From Macrotrachela quadricornifera (taxonomy: Eukaryota > Rotifera > Eurotatoria > Philodinida > Philodinidae), in the NCBI GenBank assembly GCA_022393335.1, contig JAJEKB010000883.1, positions 1-64,000 of the forward strand: DNA of 64,000 nt, written 5' to 3'. Positions 12,901 to 25,170 of the stretch are shown piece after piece; the stretch's first letter is position 1, and each line of letters opens with the position of its first letter. The notes beneath the pieces were generated by a model. It was not told the DNA's origin. It searched no databases and saw nothing but the letters and a program-made list of their open reading frames with translations. The position numbers and the translations under genes are program-made.

Positions 12901-14969
12901 TTTTTTAATTTATTTTAGAAAGAAGAATTTAAAATATATTCAGATTATTGTATTAATCATCCATTATCATGTTTAGAATTAATTAAACTTGAAAATAATA
13001 TTATTTATCAAAATTTTTTCGAAGTAAATTAAATATATAAATATATAAAAATTTAATTTATTTTTTAAATTTATTTTAGACATGTCGTTTACAAGCAAAT
13101 ATGATTGAATTAAAATTAGATGGTTTTCTTTTATCACCAATTCAACGTATTTGTCAGTATCCATTACAATTAAATGAATTATTAAAATATACACCAAATA
13201 ATCATAAAGATTATGAAAATATTCAACAAGCAGTAAATACAATGAGAGATGTTGCAAGTTTTATTAATGAAAGAAAACGACGTATGGAATATGTTGAAAT
13301 TATTCATAAATGGCAATCTACTGTTGAAAATTGGCAGGTATAATTAAATTCATCATGAAAAAAATATTTGCCGTGTGAGATAGATTGACTATAAGTATTC
13401 GATTGATGATTAAAGAATTATTGAAATCTATATAGAACGACAGAAAACGGAGAAACAAGGAATAAATAATGGATTTGTTACAGATTTTTCGGATTTTTCT
13501 AAAAGGAAAACAAAATATACCAAAAGATACAGGATGGACAGCTTGATAATTTACATAAAATGGCTTATTTTCTAGTTGTGTTTTTTCAAAATGTATAAAA
13601 TTCTAATGTAGTAACGTGGCAAGAAAAATGGATTGAAAAGTGCAGCCATTCATTATATCCGGCTCTGTTTTTACAGCTATTTCTGTACAATTACTTTTCA
13701 TTTTTCTTCCAAATATATCTAAAATAAGTTGTTGCTATTCCAAGCATACATATTCTGGTAGACAATTGGAAACTCTATCTTTCGGTAGAGTGCCTTAATC
13801 ATAGCGATAATATAGGAAAGATCTTAAAAATACTAACAGCACAATAATTTCGGATAATTCTAAGAACTACCAAGCTCTACCAAGAGAAGAATGTTGAACA
13901 AGACGAGACAAATTCAAACTGAGATAAGATGGGATCAGCAGCAGTGTTTTTTTTTGTAATTGGTGTCGTAGCTTTCGTACCTAAAAAAAAATGGACAATT
14001 TAAAGTGCCAATAAATATTCTTTATTTTTAAAAGTGTAATTTTATTTATTATGTAATTTTAGGGAAAAAATTTAATTGAAACAAGTACACAAGGTCTTGG
14101 TCGTGCTGATGCTTATTTATATCAAAATGGTAAAAAAGAACAAGTGATTTTATTTCTTTTTGATCATGTACTTATTATTTGTAAAAAAGTATGTTTATTA
14201 AAAAAACATTTTTTATTTATAAAATTTTCTATTATAAAATAGGATCGACGAAATTCTTTAATTTATTTTGGACGTGTTAATTTAGATAATTCACAATTTG
14301 AAGATCTTATTGATGGAAAAGGTAACTAAAAATAAAGAATTAATTTGTAAATTTAAAAATAAAAAATACCTTTTCGTTTAAAGTATCTCGTTTAGATGAA
14401 GAAAATCTTGTACATTTATTATTTGCTTGGCATATATATGATTGTATACAAAATAAAACATATTTATTTGCACATCGTACACCATTAGATAAGATGCAAA
14501 TGATTGATGCATTAGAATATGAACGTGCATATGTTGAAGAAAATTTATCAAAAGGTTTAGAAATTCCGCTTTATACACGATTAGCAACACTTAAAACGCA
14601 ACAATATCTTGCGGAACAACCAATACCAATGGCTAGATCAACAACAGCAACTTCATTTCCTTTAATAACAAAACCAAGTAAAAACAAAAAACATATAATA
14701 AAAATTTTTGATTATTTTTAATTAAAATTTGTCTTTGTTTTTTTTTGAAAATAGATCGTTCAATATCAGCAATACTTCGAACGAGTAATTCACAATGTAA
14801 TAATCAATCAATAATAAATACAGCTGTTGATCATCCACCAGTATCACGACGTCGTTTTGTTCCATCACGTAAATCATCATTACCAAGAGTTGTACATAGT
14901 TCATCTCGTGATTCATCAATTGATGACAGTTTACGTTCAATGAAATCACGTTTTCGTTTTTGGTCGTAA
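9990..14969 (+). CDS. Collybistin/ASEF-type Rho guanine nucleotide exchange factor (DH-PH)
   Basis: Eleven exons: 9990-10065, 11648-11832, 12158-12293, 12353-12618, 12674-12853, 12919-13023, 13080-13337, 14063-14188, 14243-14321, 14384-14677 and 14755-14969; 639 residues. Residues of about 195-385 are a Dbl-homology domain (RANIIKEIYKTEHDYL, YSDYCINHP, the helix LDGFLLSPIQRICQYPLQLNELLKYT, INERKRRME). About 403-520 is a PH domain (ILFLFDHVLIICKK, then a strand like IYFGRVNLDN). This pattern is that of ARHGEF9/ARHGEF4/SPATA13, exchange factors for Cdc42/Rac at the membrane. The SH3 domain usual before DH in that family is not visible; the N-terminal 190 residues are polar with a poly-Ser run coded by a CATCAT-type repeat near 12267-12291. 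The tail is Ser/Arg-rich. Exon 1 is the least certain part, separated by a 1.58-kb intron, but its phase fits exactly. Confidence 0.9.
13338..14062 (+). other. Over-long intron within the RhoGEF gene
   Basis: This 725-nt intron splits the DH-PH junction while most other introns of the gene are 50-65 nt. It contains no protein-like frame. Its size and slightly higher G+C suggest an old insertion, but I could not find terminal inverted repeats by eye. Confidence 0.4.
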
Positions 14970-15716
14970 TTGGAAAACTAATCTTTCTTTTTTTTTCTTC
15001 CTCTTCTTCTTCTTCTGTTTATATGTCTATTTATATACGGTGTTTCTTCTTGCTGAAAATGACTACGCACAGTTCTGAATGAAAAAACGATCTGTGTTTT
15101 TTTTTTATTTTGATTAAATAAAAAAGACATTAAAAATATATGTTCAACAAAGTGATATAAGAAACACTTTTTTTATGATCAATTCTAAATGATAAAATCT
15201 GGAGGTTGAATAATTTACCTTCTTTTTCATTGAATATATCTTAAAGATATTCAAACATGCAGAAGAACTAGGCAATATCAATACTAACTCTATGCCTGAT
15301 TGGCTTTCTATTTATTACAGTAATGTTCTTTATTTTAACAGTACACCTGCGACTTCTCTCTCTCTCCAGATACATTTTATAGTTCAAACTTATATTTAAG
15401 AAAAAGTTCTTATTCTTTTATTACAAAATTTTCTACTCGCAATAAACCCTATCCATCTAGAAAATAATTGAAGATATTAAACCTACAATTGTTTAAATTG
15501 AAGAGAATTAATAATAATATTAAACTAAATAACTTATTATCTAAAGGATTCTTGTTCATTACAGTCTATATAGACATTCAATGCGCGCACTTTTTCTTTA
15601 TTAACCATCGCATATCGTTGATCAATAGTGTAATACGATTAAACACCTGCGCACAGATTTTCTTAACTAGCAAAAACAATAATTCACAGATTGATACATC
15701 ATTAAAAAAAAGCAAA
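14970..15716. other. Intergenic spacer
   Basis: About 750 bp between the RhoGEF stop and the FLYWCH gene start. An open frame runs in from 15468 in phase with the FLYWCH gene, so a longer N terminus for that gene is possible. CTT/TC-rich run near 14990-15017. Confidence 0.5.
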
Positions 15717-18480
15717 ATGATATTTGAAGATGGTACAAATCTTTCAAATGATTTTATTCCTAATATTGATTTAACATCTTCAAATAAAATTCAATTATTA
15801 ACAAATTCAACAATATCTAAGGTAGAATCTATGAAAATTAAAAATATTTTTATATTAATTTATAATATAAAATAGTCAGTTCAAATAATTAGTACACAAC
15901 GAGGTAAACGAAAACTTTTATTTGATGGTTATATTTATCGTTTTGATCGATCTAATCATCGTGGTATTGAACAATGGAGATGTTCAAAAAAAAGTTGTCG
16001 TGGACGAATTCATGTACATAATTCACTTTTATTTTCATCAATAATAAATCATACAAATATAACATTAGTTTCATCTCATTCACATACAGCTGAACCAGCT
16101 CAATGTCAAGCTGCTATTATTATTGATCATATTCGAACAAGTGCTCAATACAATCAACATGAATCACCAAAACAAATTATTAATCGTTTATTAAAGTTAA
16201 AATATCGATAAAAAAAGAAAAATAAAAAATTTTTTTTATTTATTTCTAGATCAGTTACTGATGAAACAGTTGCTAATCTTCCTTCAATCACAACAAGTAA
16301 ATTGTATTTTAATTTAAAATAAAATATAATTTTTCTTTTTTTCTTATTTAGTGCAACGAAGTATTCAACGTCGACGTCAACAACAAAAAACTCTTGATTC
16401 TTTCTCAATTAATATTAATCATCAAGAAAATTTAAATAATATTCGAATTATATATCGTTCAATACATGATATTTCACAATTACATATAAATGAGCTTGAA
16501 TATAATCAAATATTAATATTAACATGTGAAAATGAAAATAATTATCGAAATAAATTAGCAAATACACCAATATGGCTATGCACAACATTTAATGAAGTAA
16601 GATAATTAGTTTTTCTTTTCCTATTAAATACTTAGGACAGTGAAAGTTCTTTTTCACTACAAAAAGTGCATTAACAATAAGTTGCAATAATTTTTAACAG
16701 CCGAGCCAAAAGTTGTAATTTTCAGAACTTTCTGCATTACTTATACTTTTTTCAATGCAAATCTTTTTCTGGTTACCTATTGTCTAACAATATACGAGTA
16801 TAGTACTAATAGACGACATATTTAGGGCGCATTAAAAGTTTGTATCTCGCCATTTAAAGGACCTTGTCGGATATGGTGCACCGATTCAGAAATAAGAAAC
16901 AAATATATCATGTTGTAGAACTTTTCCAAACGTATCCAATGATATATATAGTAAATCCTGTTTTCATAGAATTTTGAAAAACCTAGAGTCAATTTATTGA
17001 TAGATGCCTACACATTCATATCCATCCATATCTACACCCGTACCTGAGGACCATAAGTTAATGATTATTTTGGTTCTTGTTATTAATTGAAAAACCTATG
17101 TAAAATATTGTTTCTCACATGTGACTCTGCAGAGTTTTTAATGGGCTACAACCTCATATACACACTATCTCCAATCATCTTGTGAATAAGGCTGATCTTT
17201 ACATACAATGATGATAAAATCAATACTCTAATTTGGAATATCCTTCTTTATTTAAACAGTTCATAAAGTCGGTTACAGTATGACGCAACGAATCTAAATC
17301 CTTTTTTGATTAGACTTGGTTTACTTAAGTTCCATACTCAAAAGTCACATGATGTTATATCTGAAGTATTAGATAGATGTGGCATTATTATGTTACCTTC
17401 TAATTCAGGATAATTATACATATTCCTCTGAATATTTGTTACCCTGTTATAAATGGATCACTATTGCAGATTGAATGAGGAAACAAACATAGGAGAAGAA
17501 CACAAAGTGAAGACCCTTCGAAAACAATTTAAATTAATGTAACCGTCACATATTTTAAAAAAAACAAGCCTTATTGAAATTTTATTTGTATGATGCTCAT
17601 TGAAGAATAACTAAAGATAGAGTATTGCTTTTATTATCATTAACTATAAAAAAAAAAGGTAAATTCATCCAGTATACTTTATGGTATTAAAGTGTCACTC
17701 TCTCTAATTTTAAATTAATATAAATATGAATTTATTATTTAGATTAAAAATAATTTTCTTCAATGTATTTTAATTATTCAAATATATGATAACGATAGTG
17801 AAACACTAATTCCACTTATTTATGCTTTTTTACCATTAAAGTTGAATAATTTTTATATAAAATTATTTAATGAATTATTTCCATTACAAACACCAAAATA
17901 TATTTTAACGTATAAAGAAAAAGTTTCTATTTAAACTTTCGATATTTCTATTTCTTCTTTTAAATAGAAATTTAGATGGAATTTTAATTGATTCATTACA
18001 AAATTTTTTTTTGAATCGTACAATATCACCTAATATTAAAATATGTTCAATATTTTTACATAATGAACTTTGTAAATTGATTCAAGTAAAAAAGTTTTTT
18101 TTAATTTTTATAAATATTTATTTATTTAAAGTTTTTAGCAAAATAAACAAACAATAGATGATATTGAATATAAATATATAAAATATCTTTTAGGACTTAT
18201 TTATATTCCACAATCAGATATTATTATGGTTTTTGAATCTCTTCAAAATATATGTTCACTATCAATTGAAAGTTAATGAAAGTTTTATTTTAAAATTTAA
18301 AAAATAAATATTTTCTATTACATAGATATTTATGATAAATTTGAAGATTTATGTATTGGTCGTTTACGTCCAAATGGTCATCGATCAAAACCATTATTTA
18401 ATGTAATATTGTGGAATTGGATTGATGTTATTTCAAATTTAGATAATTTATTATTGATAAATACAAATATTAAACAATAG
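15717..18480 (+). CDS. FLYWCH zinc-finger protein with degenerate MULE-transposase domain
   Basis: Eight exons: 15717-15821, 15876-16195, 16250-16296, 16352-16596, 17743-17909, 17968-18085, 18139-18271 and 18326-18480; 429 residues. Exon 2 carries a FLYWCH-type finger (KRKLLFDGYIYRFDR, then WRCSKKSCRGRIHVH, ending with the H-x-H pair in SHSHTAEP). Exons 4-8 follow the layout of a Mutator-like (MULE) DDE transposase domain: TPIWLCTTFNE where DGTF is usual, PLIYAFLPLK, YILTNLDGILIDSLQ where TDFE is usual, a Cys/His segment (ICSIFLHNELCKLIQ), and CIGRLRPNGHR. Both expected acidic residues are replaced, so transposition activity is unlikely. The normal function of such FLYWCH proteins is DNA binding. 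Ends at TAG 18478-18480, but coding sequence appears to continue beyond (see separate entry). The start could be as early as 15468 in the same frame. Confidence 0.75.
16597..17742 (+). other. 1.15-kb intron in the FLYWCH/MULE gene
   Basis: The intron runs between TTCAATGAA-type exon sequence ending FNE and the exon starting IKNNFLQC. It is about twenty times longer than the other introns of this gene (45-60 nt). No protein-coding frame was found inside. It is probably a decayed insertion; no terminal repeats were resolved. Confidence 0.45.
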
Positions 18481-18592
18481 GATAATATATTTCGAGTAAT
18501 ATTATATTAATTAATAAAATATTTATTTATATTATTTATCTTAGACATCATTATTAGCTAGTTCACATCGAAATTTTTATAAAATCATATAA
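18481..18592 (+). pseudogene. Coding remnant downstream of the FLYWCH/MULE gene stop
   Basis: Directly after the TAG at 18478-18480 the same frame continues for five codons (18481-18495), meets a GT donor, a 49-nt intron (18496-18544) with a TTATCTTAG acceptor, and resumes in phase for 15 codons plus a stop (18545-18592) reading TSLLASSHRNFYKII. The SSHRNF segment sits where transposases of this type carry the final conserved NNxxExxHR-like block. I infer that the ancestral protein extended through here and that the TAG is a later truncation. Confidence 0.5.
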
Positions 18593-20039
18593 GCACATAC
18601 TAGTATCTTTTTTTCTAGCCTCTCCAAAGACTCGAGACAATCTGATTTGTACAATATCAAATCTTATATTCACATTTTTTTCAACGCTATATATGTATAA
18701 AAATAGTTATATCACAAATAGAACAAGAAATAAGATTAAAAAAACGAGTCAGGCTTTATTTATTGTATTCCTTCGTTTACTAACGCATAAAATATGATCA
18801 AAACAGTTCAAAGAACACTGAATAACTTGTCTACTTCGAATAGAACGCACAGATGAGAAAAGAAAATTTCTTGACTCGTTCTCTAAACTTTGGATTCATC
18901 ATCTTGCTACTTCGATCGCTTCACGCCATCTCTAAACAAACGTAATTTTCTTTTGATATATTATGTAATAGTTATGATCATATTTTAAGAAAAAATTTAG
19001 TTTGAATGGTTTATATAAAACTCATTAGACTGAACATTTTAAGAAACAATGATGTATGATAAAAATTAATTTATTTATTGTTGTCTATCAATATAAAACA
19101 TCTGTATGTTTTTTTTTCTTATTGAAATTGGTTATAATTGACTTATATATAATTAAGAAATGAATTAATAAAATTATATGTTTGAAATTCTATAACTTCT
19201 CATAATTGATGCTAAAAAACAAGATCTTCGGTAACAATCAAGAAAATAGTAAATAAAACAGCTTGATATAAATTATACATGTATGATCAAAACCATTCTT
19301 TTATTAAAAAAATAATAAACAGAATAAGAAAAACAATAATAACAACAAAATCCATGTATCCATAATTGACCTGCAAGAACATTGGCCTTTATCAATCAGA
19401 ACTACTATGCGTACCGTAGAGAAAGTTGTGCTTCCAGGATACATATGTTGTAGTCTATTTGAATCTTTTAGTTTCTTCTTTCATAAACTGTCTATGGAAT
19501 AAAAAAATGGCGACTAATGATGTAATTTACATCATTTTAATTAAAAATTTTTCACAGAAACATGATGCCGAAAGTGAAAAACATGCCATGACTTACTATG
19601 AAAAGGACGTTTTGGAACATGTTTTTTGAAATTTCTGCAATTTTTTGAAAATTTTCGTTTCATGAAAATAATTTGTAACACGTGAAAATCTTTTTCTGAA
19701 AAAAATTAAAATTTAATCAAAAACATCTGAGAGCAATGGAAAAAGTCTTCACCTAAGCTCCGTGCAGACTTAGTTGCAGACGGTAGCTGAGGCTTTCACA
19801 AAGCTCAGGCTGGTTGTACCCTTCGAGAAGCTACACGATGAACTCTTAAAAAGTTTTTTTTACTCTAGAGTCATGTGAACTCGTAAAAACTTAGACTATT
19901 AGAATCTATGATTAGTAATAAAAAATAGTTGGGTTTCAAAATCCTATCTATTCTTACATATTTAGTTTTCCATAAAACGAACATTTGTAAGTGTGTGTAA
20001 GGACAGATGTGGGGATAAGATCGAAATTCATCAATTTTT

Positions 20040-20345
20040 TTCATGAATTATCAAACTCGTGAAATGAAAATGATGCAAAAGTGATGAGAGTAATGTTATG
20101 ATTTTCCTTTTTTCATGATAATTAAAGTCATGAAAAGAGAATGAGAAAAGGTAATATAACGATTTTTATTTTAACGTAGTCATCAAAATCATGAACGAAA
20201 GTAATGAAAATAATGTAACCCTTTTGACTTTTCCACAATAATCGAAGTTATGAAATGAAATTGATATCAAAGTAGTTAGAAATAATGTAATAATTTTGAT
20301 TTTTTTTGAAATAATCGAAGTTATCAAATGTTTTTGATGAAAGTT
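20040..20345. repeat. Degenerate tandem repeat, unit about 60-75 bp
   Basis: About four to five diverged copies of a unit of the type AAT(T/C)(A/G)AA(A/G)T(C/T)ATGAAA...GA(T/G)(A/G)..AAAGTAATG...TAATGTAA...TTTTGATTTTTTC. Units begin near 20047, 20118, 20180, 20238 and 20312. Copy boundaries are approximate. Confidence 0.5.
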
Positions 20346-21339
20346 TTAAATTAACCATATAAATGAGTTTTTTTGAAAATTTTCTTATTCTCTAAGATGG
20401 AAATGATAAAAAATTAAACAATAAAATTTTAGTTTGTGAAATAAATATTCTCATCAATGTAATATCAAAGCTTTTGTTATTTGCGAGATTTGAATAATTT
20501 CGATATCGGCCAGTCATTTACCAACGATTTCTTACACAATCTTTAGTGTGGTGTATTTATGAGTTTCATAGTATTCAATACTGTTTAATTTTACTTCCTA
20601 CAACTGTAGCAACATGTTTTTATGCTTCTATTTATGACGATAAATATGCCAAATAAAAGTGATCATGTAAAAATAAAATGAAAAGCGCTCAAGCTTTACT
20701 GGACAAATTCGTAGTCCATCTGATACGACAAGAATACCTCGTCCTTCCATATTTTACAAAAAAAATACAACGGTTCACAAATATGTATTCTGTTATTATT
20801 TGAAATATTTATTTTTTGAGAGGGATCAAATGAATCACAATATAGCTTGTACTTAAATGTACACCAGACAATAGTAGGGAAAGTTTGAAAAGGACGAGCA
20901 GAAGCTTATTTTAGAAAAACATGATGTTAGTGATAAAATTAGATTTTTCTGTGATAATTATGTTAGTTTAATCAAGCGAATACTGTTAATATGAAAACAA
21001 ATTAAAATGATTGCACGACTTTTATAAAAATATCCTTTTCCATTCGATACATAGGATTATTTTGATGAGTGTCCTCAGAACATTGAAAGCTTCTAATAAA
21101 TTCATTGGTGAGTATTTCTTCTCTAACCCCAACTTAGTTGTCATACTTATACATATATTAAATAAACATTATTATATTCTTCATATATCTTAGTTCTCTT
21201 CTTCACGTATTCAATAAAAGTTTAGATTAAAAGTCATATGATGTACAGCTTATAAGAACTAAGCGACAAAGTTGCACTTAACCCAGCAACAAAAAAGCGT
21301 AATATTTTTAATTTAGTAATAACAAGACTAATGCAATGA

Positions 21340-21760
21340 TTTTAATTTTCAAGAATAGATAATTTAATGGAATGAAAGTGTTGTTATTATTATAGTTTTG
21401 CAAAAAAAATAAGATTACATAATGAAAATAATGAGAAATAAATAAAACTAATGCACTGATTTCACCTTTTTTTAAGTAGACAAATTAATGCAATGGAAAT
21501 GATGTAAGAGTCATGAAGCTAATGCAGTAATTATAATGTTTCAAGAATGGAGAATTTAATGAAATAAAAATGATGCAAAAATAATGAAAGTACCGTTATT
21601 ATTATAGTTTCTCAGAAAAATTAAGATTATTTGATGAAAATTGTGCAAAACAAATGAAACCAATGCAATAATTTTAATTCATCTACAATAAACAATTTAA
21701 GGCAATGAAAATAATACAAAAATTGTGAAACTATCAGGATGAGTTTGTTATTCGGTGAAA
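21340..21760. repeat. Degenerate tandem repeat, period about 100 bp with a 200-bp higher-order copy
   Basis: Segments at about 21349-21430 and 21541-21640 match (CAAGAAT.GA.AATTTAATG, then GTTATTATTATAGTTT, then TAAGATTA...GATGAAAAT), with intervening half-units sharing ACTAATGCA.TGATTT and AATGGAAATGATG. It shares the AATGATGCAAAA word with the field at 20040, so the two fields are probably related. Confidence 0.5.
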
Positions 21761-24700
21761 TAATCATTTAAATGAATTTTTTAAAAATTATTTATTCCGT
21801 GAGTGCTCTTTTAAATGAAGTCAGCTGTGTTATCTAATAACACATGTACCGTTTTTAAGAAAATAACTATCAAAACAAAGTATAATTGACCTTTTAGTTG
21901 TTTTCATGATTTTTATTATCTATTCCATCATATCTGATTAACACATAAAGTTTTATGAAGTATATTTAGATTCAAGCTTCTGGTAATAAGCTGATATAAT
22001 ATTAAAATATCTCTGCAATTCGGCAAAGAAGTTAAAATATAAATACCTACAGTTTCTTATCTATAAGCAATAATACTAGTTGGCAAATCTAGCATCTCTC
22101 TTAAAAAATCGTCCACAATCATTAAAGAAAAAAATTTCATCAACAAAGTGAAAATTATGCTATAACTTCGATGAGAAATAAACAAAATTATTCAAAATAT
22201 ACGCCACTTTTTTCATTAATATGAAATACTTAAGCAAATTTATAACTTCAATATTGTTCTATTTGTAAATCAAACATCTCGTTTGTTTATAAAGAAGCAT
22301 GTTCGATTAATAAACGCCTTGAATACATTATTTAATCAAAATTGCGGGCTTTTTGCGATATCAAAATTTTATTTTGAATACAAAAGCGAGTTTAAGCAAG
22401 ATACTATCCATAAATTTGTTTTAACCTAAAACTAAAACTTCTTTGGTAAAAGAAATGCATGGTTTAACGCGTTGTTACACATTAAGACGAGACTTTTTCT
22501 ACATGACTTGTCATCAACATTTAATTGAAGTTAATGTCGAAGAAATACATGTCGCACATGCATTGGAGCTATTTTTAAAGCTATGATTAATCTGCAATAT
22601 TTGCTTTCGTGAAAAACAATGTGATATACTTTGTTAGTTAAAATGAATTATTTCAAGCAATAAGGACTTGGAACATCTTAGTATATTTACGAGTTAATAA
22701 AAAATTTCTTTATTAATTGTGTACATGTCGTTGAACAATAATCTTCCATCATATTCCTATTTCGCTTGAATGAAATGTTATTGTTGTATTCAATCGCTAG
22801 CGATAGAAGTATAATGAGTCGGTTTAATGAAAGAAAACTTCGAGCTGATACTCTTCATTGGAGCTTAGTTTTTACTAATAAATTTTCTAGAGATAAATAT
22901 CGTACAAAATGATAAATTGATAGATATAAATTTTTCTGTAATTATATGTTTATTAAATAATCATTTAGAATTCAAAACGTTCAAAAGTTCTTTAAATAAT
23001 TTTTTTGTTCTCTAAGTTATGCTCCAATGCTATATTTAGTTGTATTTGAATTCACCTAATATATAACACATTACTCTTTTAAAATTTTTCCGGTTTCTGT
23101 GGATAAAAATATATTTTCTAATGAGAAAATAAATACTTTCATATCACATGCGATAATTAGACGTTAGAGCAATTTAAATTTCAAAGAAATAATCTGTTTT
23201 ATTTTTATCCAAGTCGATTACGATAAAAATGTTTCTCATTTACTGATTATCTAAGAAGAATAAGGGAAGTATAATAAGGTATTTAATATATGGATTCAAT
23301 TATCGGTACATGATAGGTCACAAAAAAGTTCATTGTGATATACTATAATAATATAATCAATAATATGTCTTGTATTATAAAATTGAATAGAGATTAATTA
23401 GAAAAATTATCAATCGAAATATTAATATTAAATAAATGTAGATATTATTCAATCTATTTTTTCGACTGATCAAATACTCTTTGTTAAAAAATTTAAATAT
23501 CACTTATTTCACAAGCTTATTAAAAGGTACAACTATAGTAACATTATTGCTAAAATTTGATTAAATTAATGAAATATAGAATTGATTTGACAATACGAAG
23601 TTGATATAAACAAATATATATTTTGCTTTGTCATGTGAAAATTATTAAGAATAACTTATATTATTTTATACTCAACAAGATTTCCTTTTACGCATTCTAT
23701 CTTATGATATTTTTCGATTTTCAATTGAATTTATTAGTATCATTTTCACCGGAAATGAATTCATTTAGAAAGAAAAAGAAGCAGATATAATACGTTAGAA
23801 AGAATGTCTCGAGTATCTAAAGAAAAGAATTCTATTTTCTTTTTCTACATCAGTAATTATCTGTTTATGAAGAATATATTAATGTAAAGAGATGGGTACT
23901 TCGCTTCGTCGTTAGCAAACATAAAAACTCGATAGAGATTTAATGATGGTTTTAAAGCACAATTAGTAAAATTTTAATGGCATCACAAGACAAAAGTTAA
24001 AAATATAATGTCATTTTTTTTAACTATATTTATAAATTTTAATTGATCAATTTAACTTTTTTTCGTACGCTAAACAATCTTATTTGGTATAATTATTTAT
24101 ATAATCTAGATTATTTAATAATAGGTCATAATATCTAGTGATATATTTAGTTGTTTTGATCTTATTTTTTCATTGAGTTTTCTATCGAATTATATTCTAT
24201 ATATATTATCATGGTAATAAATAATATTGATTTATTTTTATATGTCAATGTTATATTATATTCTAGTCATGTAGCTGTATTTCGAATATGATACACATAT
24301 TTATAATTGATAGTTTCTATAATAACATTAAAAGGTCAATATGTGCTCATATTTGATGTTATATAAATTGCCAAAGACCAGAAGAATAGAGTACAAAAAA
24401 AAGAAAAATACGAAAGACATAAAGAATAGACGAACTAATGATATATTATCTATCTAAGGTTGCGTCTTCTGATTAATAAAAATGTCGGCAAGCAAATATC
24501 TAGATGTTTCTCTCATCATCAACAATCATCAAAGAAACCAGACAAAAGTCAGACATTATATATTCAACTATCAAAGAAGCCTTTGAATTTGTCTTTGTTT
24601 TTCTTTTATTTATTATGATTAGAATCGTCTGACAATATAATACTTAATTCTTTTACTTTTCTTTCTATTTTATATGCCTATCATTAATTATATTATTCGC

Positions 24701-25170
24701 ATAATTATAAATAATGAAGGGATGGGCGTACTAATTCTTTGTGACATATCTTTCCTTAATAGGAAATAGACGCATAATAGTACTGTTGTTTGCACATTAT
24801 TGGTAGAGGCTATATTGTATTTTAGGCGTAATGTTCCATAGTATCATGTCACCTGCTAATATAGAAAATATGTGATAGATCTAATTTAGTAACTGTTTTT
24901 GTAAAAGTCGAATAACAATTAGAAGCTATTATAAAAGCATTAATATTATTTTGGTGATATATATATACATGTATTTATTTCTTTTAGTAACTTGTCAGTA
25001 ACAAATGATCTATTTTAGTTCCAAACGAAAAAAAATCTCATACTTCAATAATAAATTCCAAATTTGCCAATATCATTATCATCATCAATAACAACAATGA
25101 TGACAAATAAAATAGAACAACATTGAATGACAATAGTAAGGACGGAAAAATGAAAATTATCTTTTTTCTT

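Larger units (their letters stand above)
18593..25170. other. Gene-poor stretch of 6.6 kb
   Basis: No gene found on either strand: the open frames present are short, not spliceable in phase and without family features. It contains two fields of degenerate tandem repeats (20040-20345 and 21340-21760) and a patch of higher G+C at about 19740-19830 that may be a mobile-element remnant. Confidence 0.5.

Noticed and set aside
16620..16740. Short inverted match (GAAAGTTCT / AGAACTTTC) in the long FLYWCH intron, considered as a MITE end
   Set aside because: Only about nine bases pair, within A+T-rich DNA; not enough to call an element.
19426..19629. 67-codon frame in the gene-poor block
   Set aside because: Short, no family feature, lies beside repeat-like sequence.
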